Positions 10,844-36,040 of a stretch of 64,000 bases of DNA are shown piece by piece. The number at the start of each line of letters is the position of its first letter. Within the stretch, counting starts at the first letter, position 1. Below the pieces are notes generated by a model, which was not told the origin of the DNA, did no database searches, and saw only the letters and a program-made list of their open reading frames with translations. The DNA is taken from contig CAVNZM010000005.1 of the NCBI GenBank assembly GCA_963693365.1, positions 8,742,001 through 8,806,000 of the forward strand, read 5' to 3'. The position numbers were made by a program, and so were the translations under genes. The DNA is from Amoebidium appalachense. Taxonomy: Eukaryota; Ichthyosporea.

Positions 10844-12020
10844 CGGTTTGGTCCGACACCTGTGGGGTTGGTTCCCACTTGTCGCTTACGGGGTCGTATG
10901 CACGACCTTCCGCCAGCGCGAACAGTTCGCAGAAGAGCTCGATTTCCATCTCGCATCGGCGTTTGCGCTCGAGCAGTTTCTCACCAGAAAACATTGGTTC
11001 CTTCGTGTCCGTGTCTATCACGCTCGTAGCATCGTTTTCCAACTTTGCGAGGAACTCTTTTGCCTTGCTGATGCGTACACGACAACGTGTGGCGCACGCA
11101 TTCTTAGCAGACACTTTACGTTCTTTGTCTGCTTTCTGAATGTTTTCCGGCGCGCATGGGTCGTAGCTTGGGAGGTGGGTGAAGAAGCTTCCACACCCCT
11201 TTGTCGCGTCACGGATGAACGCACGGTTATAGTCGCCCCGTACTGCTACTTCCAGCACATCGTATCCAATGAAGGACAGACAAAGGATGCGAGAGCACCG
11301 GAAGCCGAGAGCCTTGAAGATGGACCACATGGCCCTGTGTGGGCGTCTGCCGTGCTTGACTTTGAAATACACCCTCTCGTATTTGGGTGGGATGTTGATG
11401 TTACCGTTTGCTTGGGTGTTCCCCTTAGCCGGCGGTTTGGGAGGGGAGTTGCGGCGGTACTCGTTGCCTGCAAGAATGCTGGCATATGTTTCCTTGGCAA
11501 TTTGGCGGAGCTCGGGTGTTTTACGAGAGTTCGCATATTCTAGGAACTCTGCCGGGAGCTGTGCTTCCGGTCCTGTGTTGTTTTGTGTTGGGGTGGAAAT
11601 GTCTCCGTCGCGAGATGTTTGCTCATGAGTTTTGGGGTTTTGCGATCCACTAATGTTTAGCTGGGCTGTGAGTGAATCAATGGTGAGCTTGAGTTGGGTA
11701 TTTTCTGTTTGGAGTTTTTCTATCATGTTCTTGAGTGGTAACAGCTCATTTAGCTGTTTCTTAACGAGGGCAAGTTCTGCCAGTACTGTATCAACCGAAA
11801 GTTTCGGCATGGTTGTTATTGTGTTTCTACGGAGTGGTGTGGTGTTATTCTGAATGGGTAGTGTATTGTAAATAGGTGTTGCGCTTAGTCTAAGGCGATG
11901 TTTTTCTGGTTGTGCATCTGTGGTAGGTGTATCTGCTGGACGTTTTAATGGTCGCACATGTGTGATGGGTGTAGATGGAACTTTGAAAGAGGTTCTGAAA
12001 CGATTATAGGCATGTGCCAT
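10836..12020 (-). CDS. LINE ORF1 protein
   Basis: 394 intact codons from ATG 12020. Residues 1-70 are basic and disordered. About residues 75-125 form a coiled coil with leucine/valine heptads (VLAELALVKKQLNELLPL, IEKLQTENTQLKLTIDSL), as in trimeric LINE ORF1 proteins. The C-terminal half is globular and basic, with YERVYFKVKHGRRPHRAMW and a helical KAKEFLAKLENDA segment. No CCHC knuckle is visible. ORF1 proteins bind the element RNA and act as chaperones. Its stop codon overlaps the ORF2 start. An intact ORF1 beside a broken ORF2 is odd for a copy that decayed neutrally. Confidence 0.75.
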   Translation of the reverse strand: MAHAYNRFRTSFKVPSTPITHVRPLKRPADTPTTDAQPEKHRLRLSATPIYNTLPIQNNTTPLRRNTITTMPKLSVDTVLAELALVKKQLNELLPLKNMIEKLQTENTQLKLTIDSLTAQLNISGSQNPKTHEQTSRDGDISTPTQNNTGPEAQLPAEFLEYANSRKTPELRQIAKETYASILAGNEYRRNSPPKPPAKGNTQANGNINIPPKYERVYFKVKHGRRPHRAMWSIFKALGFRCSRILCLSFIGYDVLEVAVRGDYNRAFIRDATKGCGSFFTHLPSYDPCAPENIQKADKERKVSAKNACATRCRVRISKAKEFLAKLENDATSVIDTDTKEPMFSGEKLLERKRRCEMEIELFCELFALAEGRAYDPVSDKWEPTPQVSDQTDA

Positions 12021-12126
12021 GACATGGATGGGGGTGTTCCCCGGCCCTTAGGGCCACGGATGGCCTGGTTTAGGGGTGGATGCGCGAAGGATACTATTTA
12101 TTAGCAGATAATAAAGAGCGACATTT

Positions 12127-12180
12127 GAATCGATGTGTGCGACTGAATCGATGTGTGCGACTGAATCGATGTGTGCGACA
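12127..12180. repeat. three 18-bp tandem repeats
   Basis: Three perfect or near-perfect copies of GAATCGATGTGTGCGACT lie just upstream of the LINE ORF1. They may belong to the 5' untranslated region of the LINE or to its flank. Confidence 0.75.
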
Positions 12181-12268
12181 TAGACATTTGTCTCCCAAAA
12201 GCCCGTTTAGCATCACCACAAACAGGCTATGAAACAGGCTATGGAATAATGCAAGTCGAGATACGTAC

Positions 12269-12617
12269 CCGTCTTTGACATCACGAGCGGTTCGTTTTCT
12301 AAATCACTTGACACGTCGTTTTGGAGACTGTTGGTGTCACCATCTGATTTGCTGGCCACACTGCCGGGGTTCTTGATGTTGTCGTTGTTGCTATTGCTCT
12401 CTGCGCTGTTGATGTCTGCATTGTGAATGTCAGTCCGAGTTCAGAGCCAATGCTCAGATAATGATTCGAAATGATTTTGTTGGTGTGGGTGGGGAAGCCT
12501 CAGAAGGAGTTTGTAACTTCTTTCAAATCGAAAAGTTTATCACCATTGTCGTTTTTCTGCCCATGCCCATAGGAAATGTGGAGGTGGTGGTGGTTGTGGT
12601 GTTTGTGGTGGTCTGAT

Positions 12618-12648
<31 letters not shown>

Positions 12649-12719
12649 GGGGGGAGGGGGGTATGCCATGTGGGGGGGGGGGGGGGGCACCCGTGCATGT
12701 CATTGGCCGTGTGCTGGTT

Positions 12720-12758
<39 letters not shown>

Positions 12759-13082
12759 TGTGCATGTGCGTGTTCATGTGCATGTGCATGTGCATGTGTG
12801 GACGTCTGTCTCTGTGTACATGTTTAAATTATCTGCTTTAAAGCTCGGAAACGTATTGTTTTGGGTTGATCAAATATGGGTTGTCAGTTCGGGGATGGTA
12901 TTGGCCTAAGCAAGTTACACTCCTGTCATTCAATCGTGTTGATTTTACCTTTTTGCAAGATCAAGAAGCAAGAAAGTCAGGAACAGGATTATAGGGTTAT
13001 GGTTTTCTTTTATTTATTTGTTTTGTTTTGCTTTTGTTCTTTTTATTTTTTATTTTTAATTTTTTATTTTTATTCTTTATTT

Positions 13083-13123
<41 letters not shown>

Positions 13124-15305
13124 CCTCACCTGAATCGGGTGAGTCTGCACCATCCTGCTCCTCAGGGGATTCGTCTACGGCTGGTGCACCTATACGGTAT
13201 AGTGTTTTTGCGCATGTGCGTGTGTGTGGGGTGTGTGGGGGTGTGCGTGGTGGAGGGGGTGGGGGTGGGGGTGGGGATGGGGGGGGGGGGGGGGGGGGGG
13301 GAGGGGGGGGATTGGCCGTGAGGAACTGTTTGACATATTATGAGATAGCATGAAGGGTTTGCTAATGGGGTAGACTATTTGTAGGAGAGACAGATTGTCG
13401 CTGAGAGAAACACACATAATGAAGGGTTAGTGTTGGTGGGTGGTGGGATGGGATGTGGGTATGTTTTTTTTTTTTTTTTTTGTTTTTTTTTTTTGGGGGG
13501 GGGGGGGAGAATACAGACACAACATACAAGTAAACGAGGTACAGGATTCTAGGGTGTGTTTCCATGATTTTGGGCCATAACAAAGTCCAGCGGTTTGCGG
13601 GTCTATTGAATGACGATGTGGACTGAGAAGACACCTTGAAGGTGTTTGTGAGACTTGTGACTCGTGCCGGGCATAATTTTAAGTGCATGTATGTCTAGGG
13701 GTGTTGAGGGTTGAGGAGAGAGTTGAGGGGGGAAAGGGGGTGGAGGGGGGGGGGGGGGGGGGGGTGGGGGGTGGGGGTGGTGGGGGGGGGGGGGGGGGGG
13801 GAGGGGGAGGAAGGTTTTAAAAACTTAGTACTAAAGTCGATGCAGTCTCCACATCTATTTATGAAACAGAACTCCACAACAGTTACCATAGTAAAGTATA
13901 CAGTAACAGCCGATATGTTAACGGATTCTGCTTCAATCATGTTGAAGGAAGTGATCTCGAAGGATACAAGGGGAGGAGAGTGGGAGAATGGAAGTAGGAC
14001 GGGTACGGTGTGTGTATGAGGGTGTAGGGGTTTAAAGTGAATATGGGCGGGTCACGGTGGGGGGGGGGGGGGGGGGGGGGGGAAGGGTGGGGGGAGGGGG
14101 GGGGGGGGGTTTGAGAAAGGCAGGAGGAAGGGGGGGAGGGGGGAGAAAGAGGGGGAGGGGGGGGGTGAGGGTGGGGGGGAAGGGGGTTTGTGGGGGGGGG
14201 GGGGGGGGGGGGGGGTGAGGGGGAGTGGGGGGGGGGGGGGGGGGGGGGGGGGGGACCTTCGCCGGTTCGGGGATGGCCTCGGGGTTGTAGCTGTCGGTGG
14301 GGTTGACAATTATTAGAACAATTTCACCCTTCTTGGCGTTTGAGTACGGGCTTGGATTCTTCCACTCTGCCAAGCGTGCCCGTTTCCCAGGGCCCCGGTA
14401 CGCCCCTGAGCATGGTGCTTTGAAGGGCTTGTCCTGCCGCAAGCTGGGCAGCGGATCCTCAATCGGCTCCGGCTCGACAGCCACCTGTTTGGTATGTATT
14501 GGTTAGTTATTAAAGGGGAAATGCGCGTCATGCAAACTTCTATAAAATTGACCATGTCATTGTGCAACCGTACCTAACAGCACATACCAGGGCAGGGTGG
14601 GTCACGTTGTGTGTATGAGGGTGTTTGTGTGTTTGAAGGAAGGGGGGGGGGGGGGGGGGGGGGGAGAGAGAGAGAGAGAGAGGGGGGGGGGGGGGGGGGT
14701 TGCCGGTTCTAGGACGGTATTGGCCTTACACAAGTCATGCAAATCATGTCCTTCAATGAGTTCATTTGTTCAATAGTGTTCCTAACTGATTGCAAATGTA
14801 TGCGAGTGTGTGTTTGTGTCTACGTGTGTGTGTTGTGTGTATGTGCGTGTGTGTGCGTGTGCGTGTGTGTGTGTGCGTGTGTGTGCGGTGTGTGTGTGTG
14901 TGTGCGTGTGTACCTGTTCTGGTTCTGCTCCTCCAGCCTGGGCCAACTCTCTCTTTCGGTGTATGAATTCTAGGGTTCTTGTTAGATCAAACGATCCCCG
15001 TGTGTTAGGGCTGTAGCCAGCTCCCACAGTTTTATTCTCCTTTCGGCCAGGATGTACATCTCAAATAAAAGTGTTCGTGACTCCCGAACCTGGTCAATCG
15101 AGTACGGGTGCAATTCCAAACATCTGCCCTTTGAGCAACACCTTGAAGTTCGGGTCGATGCGGCCAACTCTATGTTTTCGTCAGAAAGGGCTGTGTCTCG
15201 CCTTTTCATGCGTGTTGTCTGTGCACCGGGAGGTCGTTTCTGACCCGAGTACTTCCTGGCGGGCTTGAGCACCACCCTTTGCACGTTCGCCAAACTTAAA
15301 GCCAT
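12269..15305 (-). CDS. unrecognised multi-exon gene, partial
   Basis: Exons read on the minus strand: 15305-14914 (from ATG: MALSLANVQRVVLKPARKY; later GSFDLTRTLEFIHRKREL, ending AEPEQ before GTACAC); 14484-14257 (76 codons, phase 0; GPGKRARLAEWKNPSPY and KKGEIVLIIVNPTDSYNPEA, donor GCGAAG|GTCCCC); 13180-13130 (phase 1-1; VDESPEEQDGADSPDS); and 12415-12269 (phase 1-1; NSAESNSNNDNIKNP, ending EPLVMSKT before GTACGT). The first exon is 392 nt and needs a one-base shift or a hidden intron to join its two readable parts. A phase change between 14257 and 13180 implies at least one missing exon. The later exons are acidic and disordered. No domain recognised. The LINE directly downstream may have cut off the rest. 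Confidence 0.5.
12420..14256. repeat. homopolymer and GT/poly-G-rich introns
   Basis: GT arrays at 12615-12630 and 12727-12756, poly-T/poly-G at 13081-13122, G-runs at 13279-13308, 13746-13800 and 14060-14254. On the sense strand of the minus gene these are C-runs, mostly just downstream of donors at 14257 and 13130. Confidence 0.75.
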
Positions 15306-15502
15306 TGCGTTGATTAGGCTATATCATGGTACTCACCCAAGGACCACTGTACACAATGTACTACAACACATGTCTGATTGTGGCGCGGTCGTGAGTGTAT
15401 CCCGCTTTTATATGACATGCATTGTACTGCATGCGCCAATAGGAATTCTCCCTCGTTGGGCGATGGTTTTTCGCTGTTCAACATGGTTCTTTTATGGCGG
15501 CG

Positions 15503-15675
15503 TCTCGTGAGGTTGATATCGAGGGTAAACTTTGAAAGTACGCAAACATTAACGTACAACCTTTATCAGTCGTCATCTACCGTGTGTACATACGGGGTGC
15601 ATACTGTACGCCGCATGTACATTACACAAAAATATTGACAGTATGCGCCTGTGATAGTTTGCGTTGTTCAGGGGC

Positions 15676-15708
<33 letters not shown>

Positions 15709-16166
15709 GGGGGGGAGGGGGGGGGGGGGGGGGGGAGGAGGGGGGGGGGGGGGGGTGTATGATCTCTACTGCAAGACGAAACCGGGTTACGGAACGATCT
15801 TGGTTTAGCAGCGTTAGCATAAATCACCTCGTTCTCCGGGCTCTGGTAGTCCGCGATCGACATCTAAACACGCGTGATCAGGTGTCATTTCGAGGAATAT
15901 GGTATGTCCAATAGGAACGCAGCAGTATCATACGACTTAATGGTGCTGGCGCACGTGCACCGAAAATCGGAGTTAGCATATGCCGCACATGTACATGGTC
16001 GTCGATCGAGTGGCCCGGGGCCGCCAAGTCTCATGAGGTTATCGAGCGTAAACTTTGGGAGTACGCAAACATTAACGTACAACCTTGATCAGTCGTCATC
16101 TACTGTGTGTACATATGGGGCCCGGGTGCATACTGTACGCCACATGTACATTATACAAAAATATTT
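15503..16166. repeat. direct repeat of about 135 bp, copies 526 bp apart
   Basis: Copies at 15503-15638 and 16029-16166 share long blocks, including AAACATTAACGTACAACCTT, then CAGTCGTCATCTAC, and end in ACAAAAATATT. The segment between holds a poly-G block (15679-15755). A CCAATAG motif precedes each copy (about 15437 and 15908). The block lies upstream of the minus-strand ATG at 15305 and may be a duplicated promoter region. Confidence 0.65.
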
Positions 16167-16189
16167 CGCCTCAGTGTAAACACACGATA

Positions 16190-16871
16190 TGGGGGGGGGG
16201 GGGGGGGGGGGGGGGGGGAGAAGGGGAGGGAGAAGAGAGAAGGCTTTGAGGGAATCGAAGGGAGACCTGAGGATGGAAGGAAGGGACTCTGAGAGAGGGC
16301 GGGAGGGAAAGGGGAGAGGGGGGGGGGAAAGTGAACTTCGAGAGAGACTGGGAGGGAGAGGGAAGGAGGGGGGGAAATGAGATACTGAGGGAGGGAGACT
16401 TGGACTGGCCAAGGGCCGTGACCAGAGGACTTGATAGAGCTTTGGCCTGGGGACTCCTAGGAAGGGGGGGGGGGGGGGGGGGGGGAGGGAGGGGCGGGGA
16501 GAGCCTCGGACTCTGAGGCTGACGGAGAAAGGGATGAGAGAGAGAGAGAGAGAGACGCAAGGGAGAGGGGGAGACAGAGAAAGAATGAGGGAGGGAGAGG
16601 GGGAGGGGGAGACGGAGAAAGAGTGAGAGAGGGAGATGGAGAGGGAGAGGGGGGGGGGGGAGGGGGGGGGGGGAGAGAGCGAGAGAGAGACTGAGAGAGA
16701 GAGAGTGTGTGTGTGTGAGAGAGAGCTTGAGAGAGAGATGGGTAGATATATAAATATATATATGATATATACACTATATATATATATATATATACCGCCA
16801 TATGTATATATAAGCCTTATTAGTATATATATATATATATATATATGATATACCGCCATATGTATATATAA

Positions 16872-16963
<92 letters not shown>

Positions 16964-17085
16964 GGAGAAAGGGAGAGAGACTCTGAGACAGAAAGAGAGA
17001 GAGAGAGAGAGGAGAGAGAGAACTTGAGGAGGAGACTGTAGGATGAGACCCTGGAGGGAGCAGGGGAGGAAGTGTGGGGGGGGGG
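16190..17085. repeat. poly-G, GA and AT microsatellites
   Basis: This region has a G-run at 16190-16218, purine-rich GA/GGGA sequence to 16730, and AT arrays at 16773-16795, 16829-16845 and 16874-16930. Inside the AT region, the block TACCGCCATATGTATATATAAG appears twice (from 16793 and 16851). GA arrays follow to about 17010. No coding signal. Confidence 0.75.
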
Positions 17086-17344
17086 AACCTTGGATCGAAC
17101 CACAGAATGTGCTCACATGAGTTTCCTTTTTATTTTCAATACGGATATGTTGGTTTTATTGAACGGAAAACTTCTTACGATTCTGTCTCCCCTGGTCTCT
17201 TATGGGAAAAGCTTGCTGCACGGGGTGTACCACACTGCATTGGTGTTTTGTTAGAAGCACTCTTGTCTCAAACGTGTTACAATGTGCCCCATTAGGAAAC
17301 AGTGCCAGTCTAGCTTCACTGTCAGACTGGGCCGGGGTGGGCGT

Positions 17345-17383
<39 letters not shown>

Positions 17384-17486
17384 GAGGGGAAGGGGGGGGA
17401 GGGGGGGGGGAGGGGGGGGGGGGGGGGGACCTTGGATCGAGCCACAGAATGTGTTCACATGAGTTTTCTTTTTATTTTCAATACGG
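17086..17486 (+). mobile_element. LINE RT fragment between 58-59 bp direct repeats
   Basis: 17145-17275 matches the RT region of the 8.3-12.1 kb LINE at about 90% or more by eye, in plus orientation. It reads in one frame as GFIERKTSYDSVSPGLLWEK and GVPHCIGVLLEALLSQT. The flanking copies 17086-17144 and 17429-17486 both start ACCTTGGATCGA and end TTTTCAATACGG. The interval also holds a GT array and G-runs (17345-17428). The long flanking repeat is longer than a usual target-site duplication, so this may be a local duplication or a repair patch. Confidence 0.65.
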
Positions 17487-17757
17487 GCGTGAATGGCTTG
17501 ACATTGTCCTGCAAATACTTATCACACCTGGCACCCAACACTACAAGTGGGCATCAGCACAGGTTACGTTTGTAAAACAGGCCAACCGCTATTTAGTAAT
17601 GGGAATGCAATGTAAATCCGAAACCTAGTAACACAAATCGCCTTTCCACAAAGATATGGTGGTACAGTGAAAACATAAAGAACAGGGAGCACACAAGCCA
17701 TTATATACCAACAGACCATTTCGTGAAGCCCAAAACCAACATCCAACACTAAACGAG

Positions 17758-17915
17758 TCAGTACAACCTAGAGCACTGTGCAATCATTCCTAGCTGCAGG
17801 TAAGCCTGAAGTTCATCGGCGGCCTCCAGATAGTCTGCACGGGCACTACGTATGCGAGCGTCGTGCGTGGATGCAATGACAATTGTGTTAACGGTATCCA
17901 CAATCTCCCTCGCAA
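17758..17915 (-). CDS. candidate last exon, weak
   Basis: The minus strand reads REIVDTVNTIVIASTHDAR then RADYLEAADELQAYLQLGM, ending in a stop at 17758. The composition is helical and protein-like. However, the supposed upstream intron has G-runs on this strand, opposite to the sense C-runs of convincing genes here, and no further exons were found to the right. It may be an old exon or chance. Confidence 0.25.
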
Positions 17916-18165
17916 TCTCCCCCCCCCCCCCCTCCCCCCTCCCCCCCCCCAAAAAATGTATGGCCTTTGGACGGACGTACCCCCCCCCCCCACACACACA
18001 CACACGCACACACCCCAACACCCAACACACATACACACACAAAACCATGTACACATGTGTACACCAGCCCACACACACACACACACACACACGAACACGA
18101 ACATGCACATTCGCTCACACGCTTCCACCCACACTCGTACGTGCCATCGCAATGTTGCAATGTTA

Positions 18166-19029
18166 CATATAAAGACAGTGCACGCGACATCTTGAACACA
18201 CACGCCATCCAAAGTGGTGTGACCGGCATAAATTGATTTTTATGCCCAGTTATCAAATTTGATTGGCAAACCCGCTATCTCGAATGTTTGCCTGATGCTC
18301 TTCCATATGGAATGTTCGCGTGCTGCGGGCTTCTTTCGATTGGGCTGTTACTCTACACGCAAGATTACAACATGTTTCCACATGAACCAGAATCTACGGT
18401 GGATTACCAGAGTCCCCTGCACCATGATAACGCGTCTCGCCGGCTGGCGTCCCTGTGAAAAGCCTCCCCCCTCCCCCCCCCCCCCCCCCCCTCCCCAATG
18501 ATCTTCCTATTGTTTAAGGACCATGTTTCCTCGTCCCGCTAGTACTATTACATAGAGTACTATTACATAGCAACATTTACTTTCCATTCTACATAATTTT
18601 AATCCATTCAACAACGAAGTCCATACACCTGTGTCCTCGCAATGTCATGGCAATCCAGCCCCCCCCACATATAAACACAGCGCACGCGATACCTTGAATG
18701 GAGCGCATAAATTGTGCGTCATTTTTCTTATGTCCCGTTAAAATATTTTTTATGGCCCGTAAGTGAATGGAGCGCATAAATTGTGGGCCATTTTTCTTAT
18801 GTCCCGTTATAATGATTTTTATGCCCCGTTATCAAATTTGATTGGCAAACCCGCTATCTTGAATGTTTGCCTGATGCTCTTCCATATAGAATGTTCGCGT
18901 GCCGCGGGTTTTTTCCGATTGGACTGTTACTTTCCACGCACGTTTCCACATCAAGCAGAGTCTCCGGCGGACTACCAGAGCCCACGTCACCATCATAACG
19001 CGCCCAGTCGGCTCGCGTCGCTGTGAAAG

Positions 19030-19070
<41 letters not shown>

Positions 19071-19240
19071 TTTCCCCCCCGCACCATACAAAATCAAATG
19101 AGTGATATCCCTATTGTTCCAGGGCCACGTTTCCTTCTCCCGCTAGTACTATGACATAGAGTGCTATTACATAGCAACATTTACTTTCAATTATACATAC
19201 TTTTAATCCGAAGTCCATACATCTGTGTGGTCGCAAGTTG
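18166..19240. repeat. tandem duplication of a unit of about 500-580 bp
   Basis: Unit 1 (18166-18660) and unit 2 (18661-19240) share, in order: ACATATAAA near a poly-C stretch, TTTATGCCC...GTTATCAAATTTGATTGG, GTTTGCCTGATGCTCTTCCA, GAATGTTCGCGTGC, a C-run (18462-18496 and 19029-19080), CCCGCTAGTACTAT and CATAGCAACATTTACTTTC. Unit 2 has an extra internal duplication of about 65 bp (GAATGGAGCGCATAAATTGT twice). A degenerate third copy begins near 19240. No frame looks coding. The block ends about 400 bp before the large gene. Confidence 0.75.
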
Positions 19241-19439
19241 TGGAATGCCCGCATGACGCGGGCCTCTAACGATTGGATAAAAACATAAGAAACTCAAGCA
19301 GCGCCAAGGAATGTTCGCCTGACACGGCCCGCAAATGATTGACGGAGTGCTCTCTCTATTCAGTCGGGGCGTCCTCTAATTAGGGGATCACACAAAACAC
19401 ATGTTATCAACATCTTTGGGCCGCTCGACCTGGCATGCG

Positions 19440-19454
19440 GGACTCTCAAAGTCC
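19440..19454. promoter_or_regulatory. 15-bp palindrome upstream of the large gene
   Basis: GGACTCTCAAAGTCC lies about 180 bp before the start codon of the large gene and matches the palindromes at 7050, 7126, 7201 and 34367. It could be a binding site or the remnant of an element end; position is the only support. Confidence 0.4.
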
Positions 19455-19635
19455 ACATGTGCATACAAACGCCCCCCCCCCCCCCCTCCCCTTCCACCCT
19501 CCCAAAACAATACACACATTACACCCATCCACCCCACTTGGGTTTGAATTGTACATACGTAGTTATAGAAGATTTCTACGAACTCCCTTTAGATAACATG
19601 TACAAACATTGCGTGACCCGCGCGCGCGGTTGTTC

Positions 19636-33584
<13,949 letters not shown>

Positions 33585-34735
33585 CCGATTGCAAAGCGTT
33601 TACGCCCCAAATGACGACAACAGCTGCAATGACCATGATGTTTGCTCGAATGACCATCACGTTATACCCTGTGGGTATATATAAATTTGTATTCATTTGC
33701 ATCAATATTTGTATTGAAACACATGTTCTAGAGAATTCACTCGTCGTTCAGTGAAAGTAAAGAATGATTGAATGATTGAATGAATAAACGGCTTCCTGTC
33801 CTTCAGCCACATTTTGTCTTGACATATTTTTACATGCTCATGGAACGAACAAACGAACGAACGGGCTTGTGTTTTTTTTTTTGTGTTATGTTGTGTTATG
33901 TTATGTTTTAGGGCTTTTGTCTCTACTAGCTCGAGTAGATGGTGGTTGGGATTGGGGTGGGGTTGGGTTGGTTCTCTTGACACCAATAAGTGTATCAGTT
34001 TTTCTGGTCCATAGCACGGGCATGTATGGTTGAGAATGCACAAGACTGGGTTTGCAATAGGCCGATTAACATATTCCGGAATATGTGTTTTTCTGCACGT
34101 TGGGGACTGCTCAGCTATGAGATCTTTACGTGACCCAAACCACAGCAAAACCACTTGTCCCATAATATCGTATTCCGGAATATGTTTGTATCAATACTGT
34201 CTAACTTCTATAACGTCTTGCTCATGGACTTGCAGACACGTCTTATGGCTCCTGGAACATGCTTATTTTAATTCTAATGTATATTCCGGAATACGTGTTT
34301 CCCCGAAGACGTGTTTCTCCACAAATCTGTGATGGGCACGTTTTTGGTTCGTTTTGTCTTCTTGGTGGACTCTCAGAGTCCGAATTGGATATGATATGTA
34401 TAATTTGACACGAACGTGCAGGCCCCGTTCGGATGTTTTCATGTCAATATTTTGCTGTGTTTTTGTATCCGAACACCCCTCATGACGGGCCGTCCCCGTT
34501 GGTCGATATCTTTCCTGCCGGGTCCCCAGCTCAGCATTTACTATTCATATGCTAATAAAATACCCCCGTTGTGGCACCACGTCCCAAAATGTAAACTTTA
34601 CAATTTCTCCCATTATCTGTTATAGTATACTCCCTTTCAAACTTTGAAGAATGCACGAGCTTCAACATGTACAGGGGACATGTCTAAAGTGGGAAAGGTA
34701 TACTTCCATTCACGGAGCTGGGCCCGGAACGTGCG
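33585..34735. other. intergenic region with palindromic motifs
   Basis: No convincing gene. Three copies of TATTCCGGAATA occur at 34071-34084, 34170-34183 and 34281-34294, spaced 99 and 111 bp. GGACTCTCAGAGTCC at 34367-34381 is a perfect palindrome around a central C. A 43-bp stretch at 34586-34628 matches 6441-6483 in inverse orientation. A minus-strand frame of 153 codons (34163-33702) has no motif and overlaps the palindromes. Confidence 0.5.
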
Positions 34736-34915
34736 TCATCGGTCGGCCGTCAAGTATCGATTGACGAGCCTGGTCGTGTACTCGAGCTGGTTCTTGGGCC
34801 GGTTAAATGCCTCGAGCTCACCGTCGACGTCGTCGGTCTTGGTCTCATCCTCGTCCTCGGAAATGAACCGTGCTGCACAAGTACCACCGGCTACAATCAA
34901 GACGGTGTTTTGCAC
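34736..34915 (-). CDS. last exon of an unrecognised minus-strand gene
   Basis: Sense-strand acceptor TTTTTTCCCAG is followed by 59 codons and a stop (TGA at 34738-34736). The peptide reads VQNTVLIVAGGTCAARFISE, then an acidic DEDETKTDDVDGELEAF, then NQLEYTTRLVNRYLTADR. The preceding intron has the usual sense C-run (opposite to the G-run at 35042-35089) and a CCCA array. No upstream exon could be assigned with confidence; frames near 35.2-35.6 kb start at non-ATG codons. No family recognised. Confidence 0.45.
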   Translation of the reverse strand: MQNTVLIVAGGTCAARFISEDEDETKTDDVDGELEAFNRPKNQLEYTTRLVNRYLTADR

Positions 34916-35041
34916 CTGGGAAAAAAAAAAAAAAAAGGAAAAAAAAGGATGGGGGAGGTCGGGGATCAAACCTTTTTTTGGGTGGGTGGGTGCCACTGGG
35001 TGGGTGGGTGGGTGGGTGGGTAGGTGGGTGGGTGGGTGGGT

Positions 35042-35092
<51 letters not shown>

Positions 35093-36040
35093 GGGTTGTT
35101 CTATCCAGGGTAGTGTCAACATAGGGTTGTTCTTTCCCAGGCGGTACTGTAATATAGTGTTAAGTCCAGTGGCTTCCAGCTCGAAAGTTGCGGAACATAC
35201 TATAGTACTTGTGCAGAAATATAGCTTGGACCACGCGCATGCACATTGTCAAGAAAGATAGTTCCAAAGAAACAAAGTGACAAACCACAATCTTGATACT
35301 GCTCAGCCGGCCATCCAAATAAACCACAAATAAAACTTTCTGATGTGATGTTTTTTGTCTGTGATGCCTTTAAGTTGCCGAAGTACAGCGTGGCCGCGGG
35401 ACTTCCGAGTGACGTCGTGCGGCAGTTGGCCGCCAAGAGGCCCACGACGCTCAATATTTGTATTTTGCGCGCGAAATAATTGGCGTCTTCTCATTGGCAG
35501 ACCGAAAACAGGAACCCGGGTCTGGCACCGGGAATTTTGTCTCACATGAATACCCCAACATTTCAATAGAGGTTGATTTGCATAGACAATTTATGACAGC
35601 TAAAGAGAAAACGTTAACTTGGATATTAAGAATCTAGACTAACCCCACAAATTTACATAAATCAAATATCATTGTCTGCGCATTCTTGAGAGGGAAAAAC
35701 AATATCAATCCCCGGATGGACTCAACCAATTTGTTTTTGCCCTCCTCCACTGTAAACCCAATCATTGCGCTCTAAGCTCGTACACATATGTGAACTTCGG
35801 TAACGGACAAGCCCGGGTTCAAAACGTCCGGAGGCCGCTGTCAGCTGTCTCGTTTTCTTCAGTTTTTTTTTCTCTTTCTCTTTTTGAAGACAGCACAGCT
35901 TTCAGCGACTCCTCAGTTCCAGAGCCCCTCATTCTCCGTTACCAGAAGGTCTTTCGTGGGTCTTTTGGCACCTTTTTTTTCCCCCTTGAGCCCCGCATAT
36001 ATCCATCACCTCGCCCCTACTGTAGGCAGAGCAAGTAAGG
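34916..36040. other. spacer between divergent genes
   Basis: It holds a GGGT array (34980-35041), a G-run (35042-35089) and AT-rich unique sequence. It separates the minus-strand exon from the plus-strand HMG gene. A CCAAT-type motif (ATTGG, 35480 and 35494) may mark promoters. No protein-like frame stands out. Confidence 0.35.

Larger units (their letters stand above)
8322..12110 (-). mobile_element. LINE retrotransposon with intact ORF1 and decayed ORF2
   Basis: Minus-strand order is a 5' region with three 18-bp repeats (12127-12180), ORF1 (12020-10836), an endonuclease/RT ORF2 with several frameshifts (10843 to about 8640), and a 33-nt poly-A tail seen as poly-T at 8322-8354 on the plus strand. 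ORF1 TAA and ORF2 ATG overlap (ATGCCTAA). I did not find a clear target-site duplication. The copy lies downstream of, or inside an intron of, the minus-strand gene whose exons run from 15.3 to 12.3 kb. Confidence 0.85.

Noticed and set aside
14032-14256. Poly-proline extension of the exon ending EPAK
   Set aside because: It starts exactly at a GT donor and is pure C-run on the sense strand, so it is intron.
33702-34163. Minus-strand 153-codon frame
   Set aside because: No motif, overlaps the palindromic repeats and has no splice or promoter support.
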